NCBI GenBank assembly: GCA_021156365.1
Contig: JAJNDK010000013.1
Coordinates: 62,001 to 126,000, forward strand
DNA: 64,000 nucleotides
Source: Bacteroidota bacterium
GTDB lineage: Bacteria > Bacteroidota > Bacteroidia > B-17B0 > Aurantibacillaceae
Reading direction: 5' to 3'
Both the position numbers and the translations under genes were made by a program. Each line of letters opens with the position of its first letter. The stretch's first letter is position 1. Below the pieces are notes generated by a model. That model ran no database searches and was not told the origin of the DNA. It saw nothing but the letters and a program-made list of their open reading frames with translations. Of this stretch, positions 48,605-57,032 are shown one piece after another.

Positions 48605-49050
48605 TCAGATGGCTTTGAATATTTGGCTTTGTGTAAACCGATCGCTTCTTCGATGGAGTGTGAGCTGAACAGTGTTTTCTCTTTCTTTGCCAATACGGCC
48701 AGCTTTTTGTAAAAAGCACTCAGCGTTTCCAGTTCTTCCTCGCTAAGGTCTTCCACATCTATCAGGCGGTTGCTGGGCCCGTTCAGCGCGGCCACCAGCT
48801 CGTTCAGCTTTAAATGAATGGCCCTCGAATCCTTGTTCTGCATCCGCTGAATGAGAAAGACCATCAGGAAGGTAACGATCGTAGTACCGGTGTTGATCAC
48901 CAGCTGCCAGGTATCGGAGTAGTGGAAAAAAGATCCGGTGAGCAGCCAAATGATAACTACCAGCAGTGCGAGGATGAATGCCAGCGAAGAACCACTGAAA
49001 ACAGTTGCATGATGTGCAAGCTTTTCGGTATAGCTGGATCTGTTCTTCAT
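48601..49050 (-). CDS. Low-affinity iron permease family protein
   Basis: About 149 residues from ATG 49050 (MKNRSSYTEKLAHHATVFSG). Two hydrophobic segments at about 22-40 (LAFILALLVVIIWLLTG) and 53-70 (QLVINTGTTIVTFLMVFLIQ) are followed by RMQNKDSRAIHLKLNELVAA, the signature of the family named after yeast Fet4, although bacterial members often have no proven iron role. The C-terminal soluble part is Glu-rich and helical. It sits in the stress operon. Confidence 0.85.
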   Translation of the reverse strand: MKNRSSYTEKLAHHATVFSGSSLAFILALLVVIIWLLTGSFFHYSDTWQLVINTGTTIVTFLMVFLIQRMQNKDSRAIHLKLNELVAALNGPSNRLIDVEDLSEEELETLSAFYKKLAVLAKKEKTLFSSHSIEEAIGLHKAKYSKPSE

Positions 49051-49060
49051 TGGTATCCGG

Positions 49061-49429
49061 TCAGGCACTTTTACTCAGCTCTTCACCCTGACGATTTTGT
49101 TCTTCGAGGGTCCAGCTATCCGTTACGGTTGTTTCCAGCCAGGTCCGCCCCGATTTCCGGAATACCTGCACACCCAGGCCATAAACGGATCCGAAATTCT
49201 GTTCCAGCTCCGAAACGGTCATTTCCGGCACGATGGTTATTTCACCCGGATCATGAACCGTTCTGCATTCGCCAAGGGTTTTACTGTTGCTCTTCATTAA
49301 TTTCTTTGCATTGGCGCCGGCATGTTTGTGTGGCTTCGAAAAAAATTCCAGTTTGAGATAAGGGAAAAGCCGGTTGAATTCTTCCTGGATGGCAAAGATC
49401 TTCCGGTGGTCGTTGATCGCTATTTTCAT
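49061..49429 (-). CDS. Conserved hypothetical protein
   Basis: 122 soluble residues. The N-terminal half (NDHRKIFAIQEEFNRLFPYL, EFFSKPHKHAGANAKK) is helical and basic; the second half EITIVPEMTVSELEQNFGSV and GVQVFRKSGRTWLETT is beta-rich, suggesting a small alpha/beta fold. It recurs, as far as I recall, in Bacteroidota stress gene clusters without a known function. It is 10 nt from the iron-permease-like gene and 49 nt from the universal stress gene. Confidence 0.7.
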   Translation of the reverse strand: MKIAINDHRKIFAIQEEFNRLFPYLKLEFFSKPHKHAGANAKKLMKSNSKTLGECRTVHDPGEITIVPEMTVSELEQNFGSVYGLGVQVFRKSGRTWLETTVTDSWTLEEQNRQGEELSKSA

Positions 49430-49478
49430 GTTGCTTAATTTTCGGTTAATGGTTCAGCCGGTGAAAAGCCCGGTGGCT

Positions 49479-50312
49479 TTATTTATCCGGCAGGGTGAGC
49501 AGGGGCACTCCGATGTGAAAGGCAGCCTGTTTCGTGGCCGGCTCTTTAAAGAGGTTCGCCAGGAAGGAATGTTTTTTCGGGATCATTACCGCCATATCTG
49601 CCTGCTGCCGCTTCACAAATCGTCCTATTGCATCCCCAAGGTCTTCGTTGGTCCGGTAGTGAAAAGTATGTTCTGTTTCTTCGAGGGCCTCTTCCACCTG
49701 TATGTTCCTGAACGTATCTTTGATGTGCATTTCTGTGGTGTGGTGATCGGCGCTTACATTCAGGATGAACAACATGGAATTGAATTGTGTTGCAAGACCG
49801 GCCAATGGGTCCAGTACCGATGCTGACAAGGGCTGGTAGTCGTAGGCGAAAACGATCCGGCGCGGTATCACAAAATGCGTTTTCTCCGGTATGGAGAGCA
49901 CGGGGCTTTTGCATTTCCGCATCACGTCCGTAGTGATACTGCCGAAGAGCTTTTCACTCAGCCATCCGGCTCCCTGCATGCCCATAATAACAAGATCGGC
50001 AGCGGTCTTTTCTGCATGGGCCGTGATCTCATCCACTGCAAACCCATAGGCACATACACACTCAATGGTGAGGACCTTGTTTTCCGGTTTGGTGAGCACA
50101 GCGCTCCTAATCGCACGAAGCGTTTTCATGCTGTCTTCTTCCAGCTCGGTAGGTGATGGAATGATAAGGGCTGCGTCCACCACGGTGGGTGGTATATGAT
50201 AAGCGTGAAAAAGAATGAGCTTTGCACCGGCCGCTTTGGCCATTTCTACTGCATAATCAATAGCGTTTTTCGATGCTTCGGAAAAATCGGTGGGTACAAG
50301 AATAGTTTTCAT
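49479..50312 (-). CDS. Tandem universal stress protein
   Basis: 277 residues in two Usp domains. The first (1-145) starts TILVPTDFSEASKNAIDYAV and has VIMGMQGAGWLSEKLFGSI, the GxxG...G(S/T) ATP-binding loop. The second (about 150-277) starts RRIVFAYDYQPLSA with a weaker loop (MAVMIPKKHSFLANLF). Usps bind ATP or AMP and support survival under starvation and low oxygen. Located 18 nt after the three-TM protein in the DoxX operon. Confidence 0.93.
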   Translation of the reverse strand: MKTILVPTDFSEASKNAIDYAVEMAKAAGAKLILFHAYHIPPTVVDAALIIPSPTELEEDSMKTLRAIRSAVLTKPENKVLTIECVCAYGFAVDEITAHAEKTAADLVIMGMQGAGWLSEKLFGSITTDVMRKCKSPVLSIPEKTHFVIPRRIVFAYDYQPLSASVLDPLAGLATQFNSMLFILNVSADHHTTEMHIKDTFRNIQVEEALEETEHTFHYRTNEDLGDAIGRFVKRQQADMAVMIPKKHSFLANLFKEPATKQAAFHIGVPLLTLPDK

Positions 50313-50330
50313 GTCGTGTGATTTTACAGA

Positions 50331-50648
50331 TTAAAAGATAAGCACGAGTATATCAAGGAGTATAGCAATCGAGCCTGCGTATACGATCGCTTTCATCGGC
50401 GATACTGCCAGTATCAGGGCCAGTGCTATAACAGAGGGGAAAGCGATCATTGCAATTTTCAGCGTATCTGCTCCTGCGCCAAATGCAGCAGCAATACCTC
50501 CTACGCAGCCGATGACAATAACGAGCATGGATATGATGCCATACCTGTTGAATTCTAAGCTGCTCCAGAAATTCACTTCTGCGCGGCTGATGGTTTTTGC
50601 ATTTCTGACGAATGTTCCTGATTGATTTGTTTTGATTGATGTTTCCAT
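50331..50648 (-). CDS. Small three-pass membrane protein
   Basis: 105 residues. A hydrophilic N-terminus (METSIKTNQSGTFVRN) leads to three hydrophobic segments: about 38-58 (ISMLVIVIGCVGGIAAAFG), 64-82 (IAMIAFPSVIALALILAV) and 86-105 (AIVYAGSIAILLDILVLIF). I do not recognise it. It lies between doxX and the universal stress gene, at close spacing, and likely works in the membrane arm of that operon. Confidence 0.7.
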   Translation of the reverse strand: METSIKTNQSGTFVRNAKTISRAEVNFWSSLEFNRYGIISMLVIVIGCVGGIAAAFGAGADTLKIAMIAFPSVIALALILAVSPMKAIVYAGSIAILLDILVLIF

Positions 50649-50667
50649 GATGATTTGTTTTTATGAA

Positions 50668-51087
50668 TTAAAATAACAGATGGTCGAGCGAAAGATTGTT
50701 CCACGCATCGGGAATAATGAGCAGTAATAAAAGCAGCATCAGCCTCGGTTTTACATGGCGGGTGTTCCAGAGCGGATCACTGATACCGAAACCGATTGCG
50801 GCAATTATTAGATTGACTCCCAACAGGTACAGCGCTGCATACTGGAACAGTCCTAAAACAAGCAGCAAACCGCCTATCAGCTCCGTATAGGAAGAGAACC
50901 AGGCAGCCGCAACAATGAAGAAACGTGGAATGCCCTTGCCGTAGAAATTGCTTTCGAAAGAGGCGGTCACATTTTTTATACGGATATTGAAAATGGCATC
51001 ATAGCCCTGGAAGAAAAACAGGCAGCCTAAAAATACCCTGGCAATGAGACCTGCTATTACGTAGTGATATTGACTGATCGCTTCCAT
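50668..51087 (-). CDS. DoxX-family membrane protein
   Basis: 139 residues with four hydrophobic segments. RVFLGCLFFFQGYDAIF is the DoxX family start, followed by FIVAAAWFSSYTELIGGLLLVLGLF and YLLGVNLIIAAIGFGI. DoxX proteins relate to quinol oxidase subunits and to redox and thiol stress complexes. It heads a leftward operon with a Crp/Fnr-type site placed precisely upstream. Confidence 0.88.
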   Translation of the reverse strand: MEAISQYHYVIAGLIARVFLGCLFFFQGYDAIFNIRIKNVTASFESNFYGKGIPRFFIVAAAWFSSYTELIGGLLLVLGLFQYAALYLLGVNLIIAAIGFGISDPLWNTRHVKPRLMLLLLLLIIPDAWNNLSLDHLLF

Positions 51088-51113
51088 GCTTTGTTCCTTT
51101 TAAAATGATGAAA

Positions 51114-51178
51114 CAAAAGTAGGGAGCTTAAAGGGCCCTGAGAATGAGGGGTGTCAGGGATCTGTATGATCTTCGTCA
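51114..51178 (-). promoter_or_regulatory. doxX promoter with two Crp/Fnr-type sites
   Basis: The -7 box TACTTTTG lies at 51121-51114 on the minus strand. TGA-GGGGTG-TCA (51145-51156) is separated from it by exactly 23 nt; TGA-TCTTCG-TCA (51167-51178) lies 22 bp further upstream. The same 23-nt spacing occurs at 53483-53525 and 56793-56835. Confidence 0.75.
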
Positions 51179-51191
51179 GGAAACGGGATCC

Positions 51192-52250
51192 TTAGTTTTT
51201 CATATTGGCCAGCTTCTCATAATTGAGAATAGTGATAGTGCCCCCGGTAATAGCGACGAGGTTGTCTTCTTTAAAATCACTGAGTGTTCTGATAACCGTT
51301 TCGGTGGCCGTTCCCACGATATTGGAAAGGTCTTCGCGCGATACATTCATGCTGAATTTTTCTTCACCTTCTTTTTTGTATTTATCGGATAGCTTCACCA
51401 GGGCTTCGGCCACCCGTTTCCTCACGGAATTGTAGGCCAGCTTTACCAGCTGTTTTTCATTCTCCAGCAGATTACTGGACAGGATCTCTATGAATTTACG
51501 TGATACTTCTGCATTTTTATAAAGCAGGCTGAAAAAATCTTCTTTCGGGATCATGTATATTTCGGTTTCCTCCAGGGCGGCTGCCGAGCTGGTATAGGTT
51601 TCGTCCTGTAATAAAGAAAGGTAGCCGAAGAACTCACCTTCCTTGTACAGCTCCGTTATCAGCTCTTTGCCCAGCTCATTGGTCTGGTAGGTTTTCACTT
51701 TTCCTTTGCTGATAAAGTAGATCCCTTTCGGATAAGCGCCTGTCTTATATATATCATCTTTCTTTTTGTAGGTACGGACATCACGCTCTTCCGACAATTT
51801 TTCGAGTGATTGCATTCCTTTTACCTCATTGATAAAATCATGGATCCCCGAAAGCGTTTTGGTGAACTCCTTTTTCAGGATCTCGTTTTTTTTCAGGCGG
51901 CTTTCGATGGCGTTCAGCAATTCCACATCATCAAAGGGCTTGGTGAGGTAATCATCGGCCCCCATTTCCATGCCTTTCCTGAAATCGCTGCGTTCTGCTT
52001 TAGCTGTCAGGAAGATAAAAGGAATTCCTGCGGTTTCTTCATTCTTCGAGAGGAGATGCAGGGCACCATGTCCGTCCAGCACCGGCATCATAATGTCGCA
52101 GATGATCAGGTCCGGTTTTTCTTTCTGTGCCAGCTCCACGCCTTCTTTCCCGTTGATAGCTGTGATCACATCGTATTGTGCCAGCTTCAGGATCTCTGCA
52201 GTGTTTTCCCGTACATCCCGGTTGTCTTCTATCAAAAGTATTTTTTTCAT
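51192..52250 (-). CDS. Receiver plus Crp/Fnr hybrid response regulator
   Basis: 352 residues. The receiver (1-120) has IEDN, acceptor aspartate in LIICDIMMPVLDGHG and KPFDD. A cyclic-nucleotide-binding-like domain follows (about 170-265), with YFISKGKVKTY and GEFFGYLSLL. The C-terminal Crp-type helix-turn-helix has VSREDLSNIVGTATETVIRTL; Glu and Arg in ETVIR match the residues that read TGA in FNR/CRP. The FNR-type iron-sulfur cysteines are absent, so phosphorylation rather than oxygen sensing probably controls it. Encoded 2 nt after its PAS kinase. Confidence 0.93.
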   Translation of the reverse strand: MKKILLIEDNRDVRENTAEILKLAQYDVITAINGKEGVELAQKEKPDLIICDIMMPVLDGHGALHLLSKNEETAGIPFIFLTAKAERSDFRKGMEMGADDYLTKPFDDVELLNAIESRLKKNEILKKEFTKTLSGIHDFINEVKGMQSLEKLSEERDVRTYKKKDDIYKTGAYPKGIYFISKGKVKTYQTNELGKELITELYKEGEFFGYLSLLQDETYTSSAAALEETEIYMIPKEDFFSLLYKNAEVSRKFIEILSSNLLENEKQLVKLAYNSVRKRVAEALVKLSDKYKKEGEEKFSMNVSREDLSNIVGTATETVIRTLSDFKEDNLVAITGGTITILNYEKLANMKN

Positions 52251-52252
52251 TT

Positions 52253-53455
52253 CTATTGTGGTATAATAAGAGTGAAAGTGGTTCCTTTGTTCTCCTCACT
52301 TTCAAAACTGATGGTGCCGTTCATGAGCTCTGCATAGCGGGCTACTATATTCAGTCCAAGGCCGGTGCCCTGTATATGTGTGGCATTGTGGCCCCGGAAA
52401 AAACGTTCGAACAAATGCTTTTGATCTTCTTTGGATATACCGATCCCATTGTCCTTAACGGAGACGCGGAAGGCAGAACCCGAGACCTGCGACTGTATTT
52501 CAATACTTCCTTTTTCTGCTGTAAATTTGATTGCATTGGAGATCAGGTTGAAGAGGATATTTCGCAGCAGCTTTTTGTCGGCCATTGCAGTGTTGTTCCC
52601 TCCGTGCCGGTATACTATTTCCTGCTCTTTCAGGGCCATGTGCTTCATTTCGGTAATAATATCGGATATGAATTTTTCCGGATCGATCTCTTCCAATACC
52701 TGTTCAATTTTTCCTTCTTCCAGCCTGCTCACAGAAAGAAAGTCATTTAAAATATCCGTCAGGTTATGGATGGAAGCTTTTATTTTGCCTACATGCCTGC
52801 TTTGGTTTTCGGTATCGTTCTGCTCTCCGTATTTGGTCACCAGCGAAAGAGAGGAAAGCATAGTGGTAAGCGGTGTTCGGAATTCGTGTGAAGCCATGGA
52901 AACAAAACGCGACTTCAGCTCATTCAGCTCCTTTTCTTTATCCAGCGCATTGTGCAGCTCTTTTTTTGTTTTTTCCAGCTCCTGTATCGCTTCTTCGAGG
53001 ATGAGTGTACGGTTCTTTACCTGTTTTTCCAGCTCGGCCGAATAGTTCTTCATCTTTTCTTCCGACTGCTTGCGGACGGTAATATCAATAATAAATGCCA
53101 CTACAAATTTTCCTTCCGCATTGGAATAAGGGCTTAAGCTGATCTCTACCGGCAGCTCCGTCCCGTCTTTTCGCAGGCCGTAGAGCTCCATGCCTGCTCC
53201 CATCGATCGTGCATGCGGGTTCTCATTGTATTTTTCACGATGCCGTTCGTGGGCGGAAAAACGTTTCGGGATCAATACCTCAATCTTTTTACCCAGCAAT
53301 TCCTCTTTATCGTATCTGAAAAGCTTTTCTGCGCTTGGATTGATCCGTATGATCTCGCCCTTTTCATTCGTTATCAGGATCCCTTCTGTTGCATATAGAA
53401 ACAGGGCATCCAAACCTTCTTTTGTTTGCATTTTTATATTGCTTATTGTATCCAA
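52253..53455 (-). CDS. PAS-domain sensor histidine kinase
   Basis: 400 residues, soluble. One PAS domain (about 15-130; ILITNEKGEIIRINPSAEKL, RKDGTELPVEISLSPYSN), a long coiled coil (135-180), then the H-box FVSMASHEFRTPLTTMLSSL, N-box NLISNAIKFTAE, G1 DNGIGISKED and G2 GTGLGLNIVARY. It phosphorylates itself and passes phosphate to the receiver of the adjacent Crp-hybrid regulator. A PAS cavity without visible cofactor ligands leaves the signal open. It is the first gene of the two-gene operon. Confidence 0.95.
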   Translation of the reverse strand: MDTISNIKMQTKEGLDALFLYATEGILITNEKGEIIRINPSAEKLFRYDKEELLGKKIEVLIPKRFSAHERHREKYNENPHARSMGAGMELYGLRKDGTELPVEISLSPYSNAEGKFVVAFIIDITVRKQSEEKMKNYSAELEKQVKNRTLILEEAIQELEKTKKELHNALDKEKELNELKSRFVSMASHEFRTPLTTMLSSLSLVTKYGEQNDTENQSRHVGKIKASIHNLTDILNDFLSVSRLEEGKIEQVLEEIDPEKFISDIITEMKHMALKEQEIVYRHGGNNTAMADKKLLRNILFNLISNAIKFTAEKGSIEIQSQVSGSAFRVSVKDNGIGISKEDQKHLFERFFRGHNATHIQGTGLGLNIVARYAELMNGTISFESEENKGTTFTLIIPQ

Positions 53456-53482
53456 AGCTAAGGTAATAAATTAACGAAAACA

Positions 53483-53525
53483 CAAAAATAACAAGAGCGT
53501 TCCGTGTAAAATATGACGAAAATCA
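53483..53525 (-). promoter_or_regulatory. Kinase/regulator operon promoter with Crp/Fnr-type site
   Basis: TATTTTTG (53490-53483, minus strand) is the -7 box; TGA-CGAAAA-TCA (53514-53525), inside the perfect palindrome arms ATGA/TCAT, lies exactly 23 nt upstream. Suggests autoregulation. Confidence 0.75.
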
Positions 53526-53605
53526 TACGCGATGCTGTTGCCCGTCATAGAGCGATTTTGACCGATATCTGACTTTTGTCATACTTAAACCCGTAAATCT
53601 ACCCT

Positions 53606-54271
53606 ATGATCCCTAAGGAACAACTACCGCAGACACTTTCCCTGATCGGCGAGACTTTCGAAAAGAACGAGCGCATCTTTAATGAGATCTTCGAGATCGC
53701 AGTCGAAGGCATTACCATACTGGATATTGAAACGCTACGCTTTGTGAAATGTAACGGGCGTGCACACTACCTGTTGAAATACCCCGCGGAGAAATTACTG
53801 ACCATGACAGCGTTAGATATTTGTCCCGAACTACAGCCCTGCGGACAGCGGTCGGAGGAAAAATCCATGCAGCTTATTGCACGGGCGCTGATGGGAGAAG
53901 TGGTCGTGTGCGAATGGTCCCTTATCAACGGCCTGGGAGAGCAAATACTTGTGGAAGTACGGGTGGCTGTCCTTCGTGGTTATGAGCGCCCGCACCTCTA
54001 TACCAGCTTCATCGATATCTCGGAAAGGAAGCAGGCAGAGCAGCGCATCGCTGTGCAGAATAAACGGCTCTGCGATATCGCTTTCCTGCAATCGCACCAG
54101 GTACGGCAGCCGGTGGCGAATATTTTGGGCCTCATCAACCTGTTCGATCTTCAGGACCCCGCTAATCCGATAAACGCAGAGATACTGATGAAGCTGAAAA
54201 CCGCTGCACGGAACTTCGATTCCATTATCCACGATATAACCGGCAAAGCCACAAATCTGTTCAGGGATTAA
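53606..54271 (+). CDS. PAS plus dimerisation/H-box protein without a kinase domain
   Basis: 221 residues. A PAS domain (about 20-140; FEIAVEGITILDIETLRFV, TSFIDISERKQAEQ) is followed by a short coil and a histidine-kinase H-box region, FLQSHQVRQPVANILGLINL, then a helix ending HDITGKATNLFRD. The catalytic ATPase domain is absent and the frame ends in a stop. It may be a phosphoryl-group carrier or a truncated kinase. It lies between the kinase operon (divergent) and ccoI. Confidence 0.85.
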   Translation: MIPKEQLPQTLSLIGETFEKNERIFNEIFEIAVEGITILDIETLRFVKCNGRAHYLLKYPAEKLLTMTALDICPELQPCGQRSEEKSMQLIARALMGEVVVCEWSLINGLGEQILVEVRVAVLRGYERPHLYTSFIDISERKQAEQRIAVQNKRLCDIAFLQSHQVRQPVANILGLINLFDLQDPANPINAEILMKLKTAARNFDSIIHDITGKATNLFRD

Positions 54272-54345
54272 CAGGACAGGAACATTATCGCCGGAATACC
54301 CTGGTCGTAGAATGACGCTGCTCACAAAAATAATTTTACAAGAAC

Positions 54346-56778
54346 ATGACAAAGGATATGAAAACCACGACACTTTGCTATCATTGCGGGGAAACCTGTG
54401 AAGACACTCTTATTTCTATACAGGACAAGCACTTCTGCTGCCAGGGCTGCAAAACCGTGTACGAGATCCTGAACAAGGTGGAGCTCTGCGATTATTATGC
54501 TATCAGCCAAAATCCGGGGCTTAGCCGGAAAACCATCATCCGGCCCGATAAATTTGCGTTCCTCGATGATGAGCAACTGAAGGCAAAGCTGATCGGGTAT
54601 GCAGATACCACCCAAAGCCATGTCACTTTTTATTTGCCGCAAATGCACTGCAGCTCCTGCATCTGGCTGCTTGAGCACCTGGCGAGGCTCGACAAAGCCA
54701 TCCTTCGTTCGCAGGTCAATTTCTTAAAGAAAGAAGTGCTGGTAGTATTTGATCCGGCACACACTTCCCTCCGGAAAGTTACCGAGCTTTTAGCTTCCAT
54801 AGGATATGAGCCGCATTTCAGCCTGCACAGTATGTCCGGTAAGAAGATCAAAACCTACGATAAAAGCCGCATCTATAAGATCGGGATCACCGGCTTTTGT
54901 TTTGGCAATATCATGATGCTCAGCTTTCCCGAATACTTTTCATTGGGAAGCGCGGAAGACAAAGGCCTGCTAAAGCTTTTTTCGTATATGAATCTCCTGC
55001 TTTCCCTGCCGGTATTTTTCTACGGCGCTTCCGGTTTTTTCAGCTCTGCCTGGAAAAGCATCCGGCAGCGATCGTTGAATATCGACGCTCCCATTGCCCT
55101 TGCGGTACTCATTACTTTTGTTCGCAGTGTTTACGAAATTCTCAGTGGCAGTGGTGCGGGTTATCTCGACTCCATGACGGGTATTGTTTTCTTTATGCTC
55201 ATCGGCCGTTTCTTCCAGGACAAAACCTATAATACACTTTCGTTCAACAGGGATTATACGTCCTACTTTCCCTTAAGCGTGACGCTGGTGACAGAGCAGG
55301 GTCAGGAGCGATCCATACCGGTTTCCAATCTGGAAAAAGGCATGCGTATCAAAGTGCGCAACGGTGAGATCATCCCTGCCGATTGCATTCTTTTTTACGG
55401 AAAGGCCCGGATCGATTACAGCTTTGTTTCGGGTGAGGCATTGCCGGTAGAACGAAGTGTGGGTGAAATAATTTATGCAGGCGGCAGGCAATCGGGCAGC
55501 GCGCTTGAGATGGAAGTGGTGAAGGAAGTTTCACAGAGTTATCTTACACAGCTCTGGAACAATGATGCTTTTCAGAGAAAGGAAGAAAAAGGAACGTCTT
55601 ATATTCATACCATCAGTCGTTATTTTACACTTGTTTTATTTACTGTTGCTGCTATCACCGCCGCTTACTGGTATGTGAAGGATGTATCCCGTTTATGGAA
55701 CGCTGTTACTTCCATTCTCATTGTGGCATGTCCATGTGCTTTGTTGCTGTCGGCTACTTTTACCAATGGCAATATGCTGCGTGTATTGCAGAAGTTCGGA
55801 TTCTATGCACGCAATGCGGGTGTGATCGAGCAGATCTCCGGGATCGATACTGTTGTTTTTGATAAAACAGGGACCATTACCCAACAGGGGCACACGACTA
55901 TTCAATATGAAGGAGGTATGCTAAGCACCGAAGCACAGCAGCTGATCCGCTCGCTGGCAAGTCAGTCCGCCCATCCGCTCAGCAAGGCTGTTCTGCAAGT
56001 GCTGCCTGTATCACCACTGCTGCCTGTGAAAGAATTTAAGGAACAACCCGGCTTCGGAACTGAAGGGCGCATCGGCGACCATCGTGTTGCTATCGGCTCT
56101 GCGGCATATATGCAGATGGAGAAAAAGACCAGGGAAACGGGAAGCAGTGTTTATATAAAGATCGGTGGAAACATAGCCGGGAAATTTGTAGTGAGTACAG
56201 CCTATAGAAAAGGCCTGCCGGGCCTGCTCACCAGGCTTAAAAAACAATACCTGCTTTCGCTGTTATCGGGCGATAACGATTCGGAGCGTGAAAAGCTAAA
56301 GGACCTTTTCAACGCACAGCTTCTGTTTGATCAGTCACCGCAGGATAAACTGGAATACATCCTCCGACTGCAGGAGCAGGGATATAAAGTGATGATGGTA
56401 GGGGACGGGCTCAACGATGCGGGAGCGTTGCAACAGAGCAATACCGGAATTGCCGTTTGTGATGATATCAATAATTTCTCTCCTGCCTGTGATGTGATCA
56501 TGAAAGCATCAGCCTTCAGCTATTTCGATCTCTTATTGAAGTATTGTAAGCGGAACAGGATCATCATCAATACCAGCTTTGTTATTTCCATACTGTATAA
56601 CATCACCGGGCTTTATTTTGCGGTACAGGGCCAGCTGCAACCCGTTATTGCCGCCATACTGATGCCGGTGAGCTCGGTCAGTATCGTGCTGTTTACCACC
56701 GGCATGAGCTCTTTCTTCGCAATTCCCCTGAAAACAGCAGGCCGGAAAAACAAGACGGATAACGGAAAACTGATATAG
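54346..56778 (+). CDS. ccoI: CcoI/FixI-type copper-translocating P-type ATPase
   Basis: 810 residues. It pumps copper needed for cbb3 oxidase assembly. An N-terminal Cys-rich motif (CYHCGETC, HFCCQGCKTV) is followed by an HMA domain (MHCSSCIWLLEHL), about eight membrane segments, the phosphatase TGE-like SGEA, the ion-channel CPC in LIVACPCALLLSAT, the phosphorylation site FDKTGTITQQG, an ATP-binding HP (SAHPLS), and MVGDGLNDAGAL. The order Cys-rich domain then HMA is typical of FixI. It precedes ccoS by 70 nt. Confidence 0.95.
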   Translation: MTKDMKTTTLCYHCGETCEDTLISIQDKHFCCQGCKTVYEILNKVELCDYYAISQNPGLSRKTIIRPDKFAFLDDEQLKAKLIGYADTTQSHVTFYLPQMHCSSCIWLLEHLARLDKAILRSQVNFLKKEVLVVFDPAHTSLRKVTELLASIGYEPHFSLHSMSGKKIKTYDKSRIYKIGITGFCFGNIMMLSFPEYFSLGSAEDKGLLKLFSYMNLLLSLPVFFYGASGFFSSAWKSIRQRSLNIDAPIALAVLITFVRSVYEILSGSGAGYLDSMTGIVFFMLIGRFFQDKTYNTLSFNRDYTSYFPLSVTLVTEQGQERSIPVSNLEKGMRIKVRNGEIIPADCILFYGKARIDYSFVSGEALPVERSVGEIIYAGGRQSGSALEMEVVKEVSQSYLTQLWNNDAFQRKEEKGTSYIHTISRYFTLVLFTVAAITAAYWYVKDVSRLWNAVTSILIVACPCALLLSATFTNGNMLRVLQKFGFYARNAGVIEQISGIDTVVFDKTGTITQQGHTTIQYEGGMLSTEAQQLIRSLASQSAHPLSKAVLQVLPVSPLLPVKEFKEQPGFGTEGRIGDHRVAIGSAAYMQMEKKTRETGSSVYIKIGGNIAGKFVVSTAYRKGLPGLLTRLKKQYLLSLLSGDNDSEREKLKDLFNAQLLFDQSPQDKLEYILRLQEQGYKVMMVGDGLNDAGALQQSNTGIAVCDDINNFSPACDVIMKASAFSYFDLLLKYCKRNRIIINTSFVISILYNITGLYFAVQGQLQPVIAAILMPVSSVSIVLFTTGMSSFFAIPLKTAGRKNKTDNGKLI

Positions 56779-56792
56779 ATCATATTAGCTGT

Positions 56793-56835
56793 TGACACTC
56801 CTCATACACCATGCGGAGCCAACAAAATACTTTTG
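56793..56835 (+). promoter_or_regulatory. cbb3 operon promoter with Crp/Fnr-type site
   Basis: TGA-CACTCC-TCA (56793-56804) lies 23 nt before the -7 box TACTTTTG (56828-56835), itself 13 nt before the ccoS ATG. The centre of the site falls near -42, the class II activator position. Confidence 0.75.
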
Positions 56836-56848
56836 TACACCTAATCCA

Positions 56849-57031
56849 ATGAGCGTAATTATTCTACTCATATCCGCAAGTCTACTGATCGCTACCGGTT
56901 TCCTGCTTGCTTTTATCTGGTCGGTGAAAACCAACCAATACGAGGATGATTATACACCGGCAGTACGGATTCTTTTCGAGAACGATGTAAAACAAAGCAC
57001 AGAACCTGACACCAACGAAAAAACAAAGTAA
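56849..57031 (+). CDS. ccoS: cbb3 oxidase assembly protein CcoS
   Basis: 60 residues from ATG 56849, chosen because CcoS starts with its membrane segment (MSVIILLISASLLIATGFLL) and because the promoter box lies just upstream. The sequence AFIWSVKTNQYEDD is the CcoS hallmark. CcoS is required for haem and copper insertion into the oxidase. It is one base from ccoNO. Confidence 0.93.
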   Translation: MSVIILLISASLLIATGFLLAFIWSVKTNQYEDDYTPAVRILFENDVKQSTEPDTNEKTK

Positions 57032-57032
57032 T

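Noticed and set aside
53570-53581. TGAC-TTTT-GTCA site before the PAS/H-box gene
   Set aside because: No promoter box at the expected distance in either direction; it may be an accessory upstream site but cannot be supported alone.
54313-54324. TGA-N6-TCA site before ccoI
   Set aside because: No TAnnTTTG box lies at the 23-nt distance shared by the three accepted promoters; probably chance.
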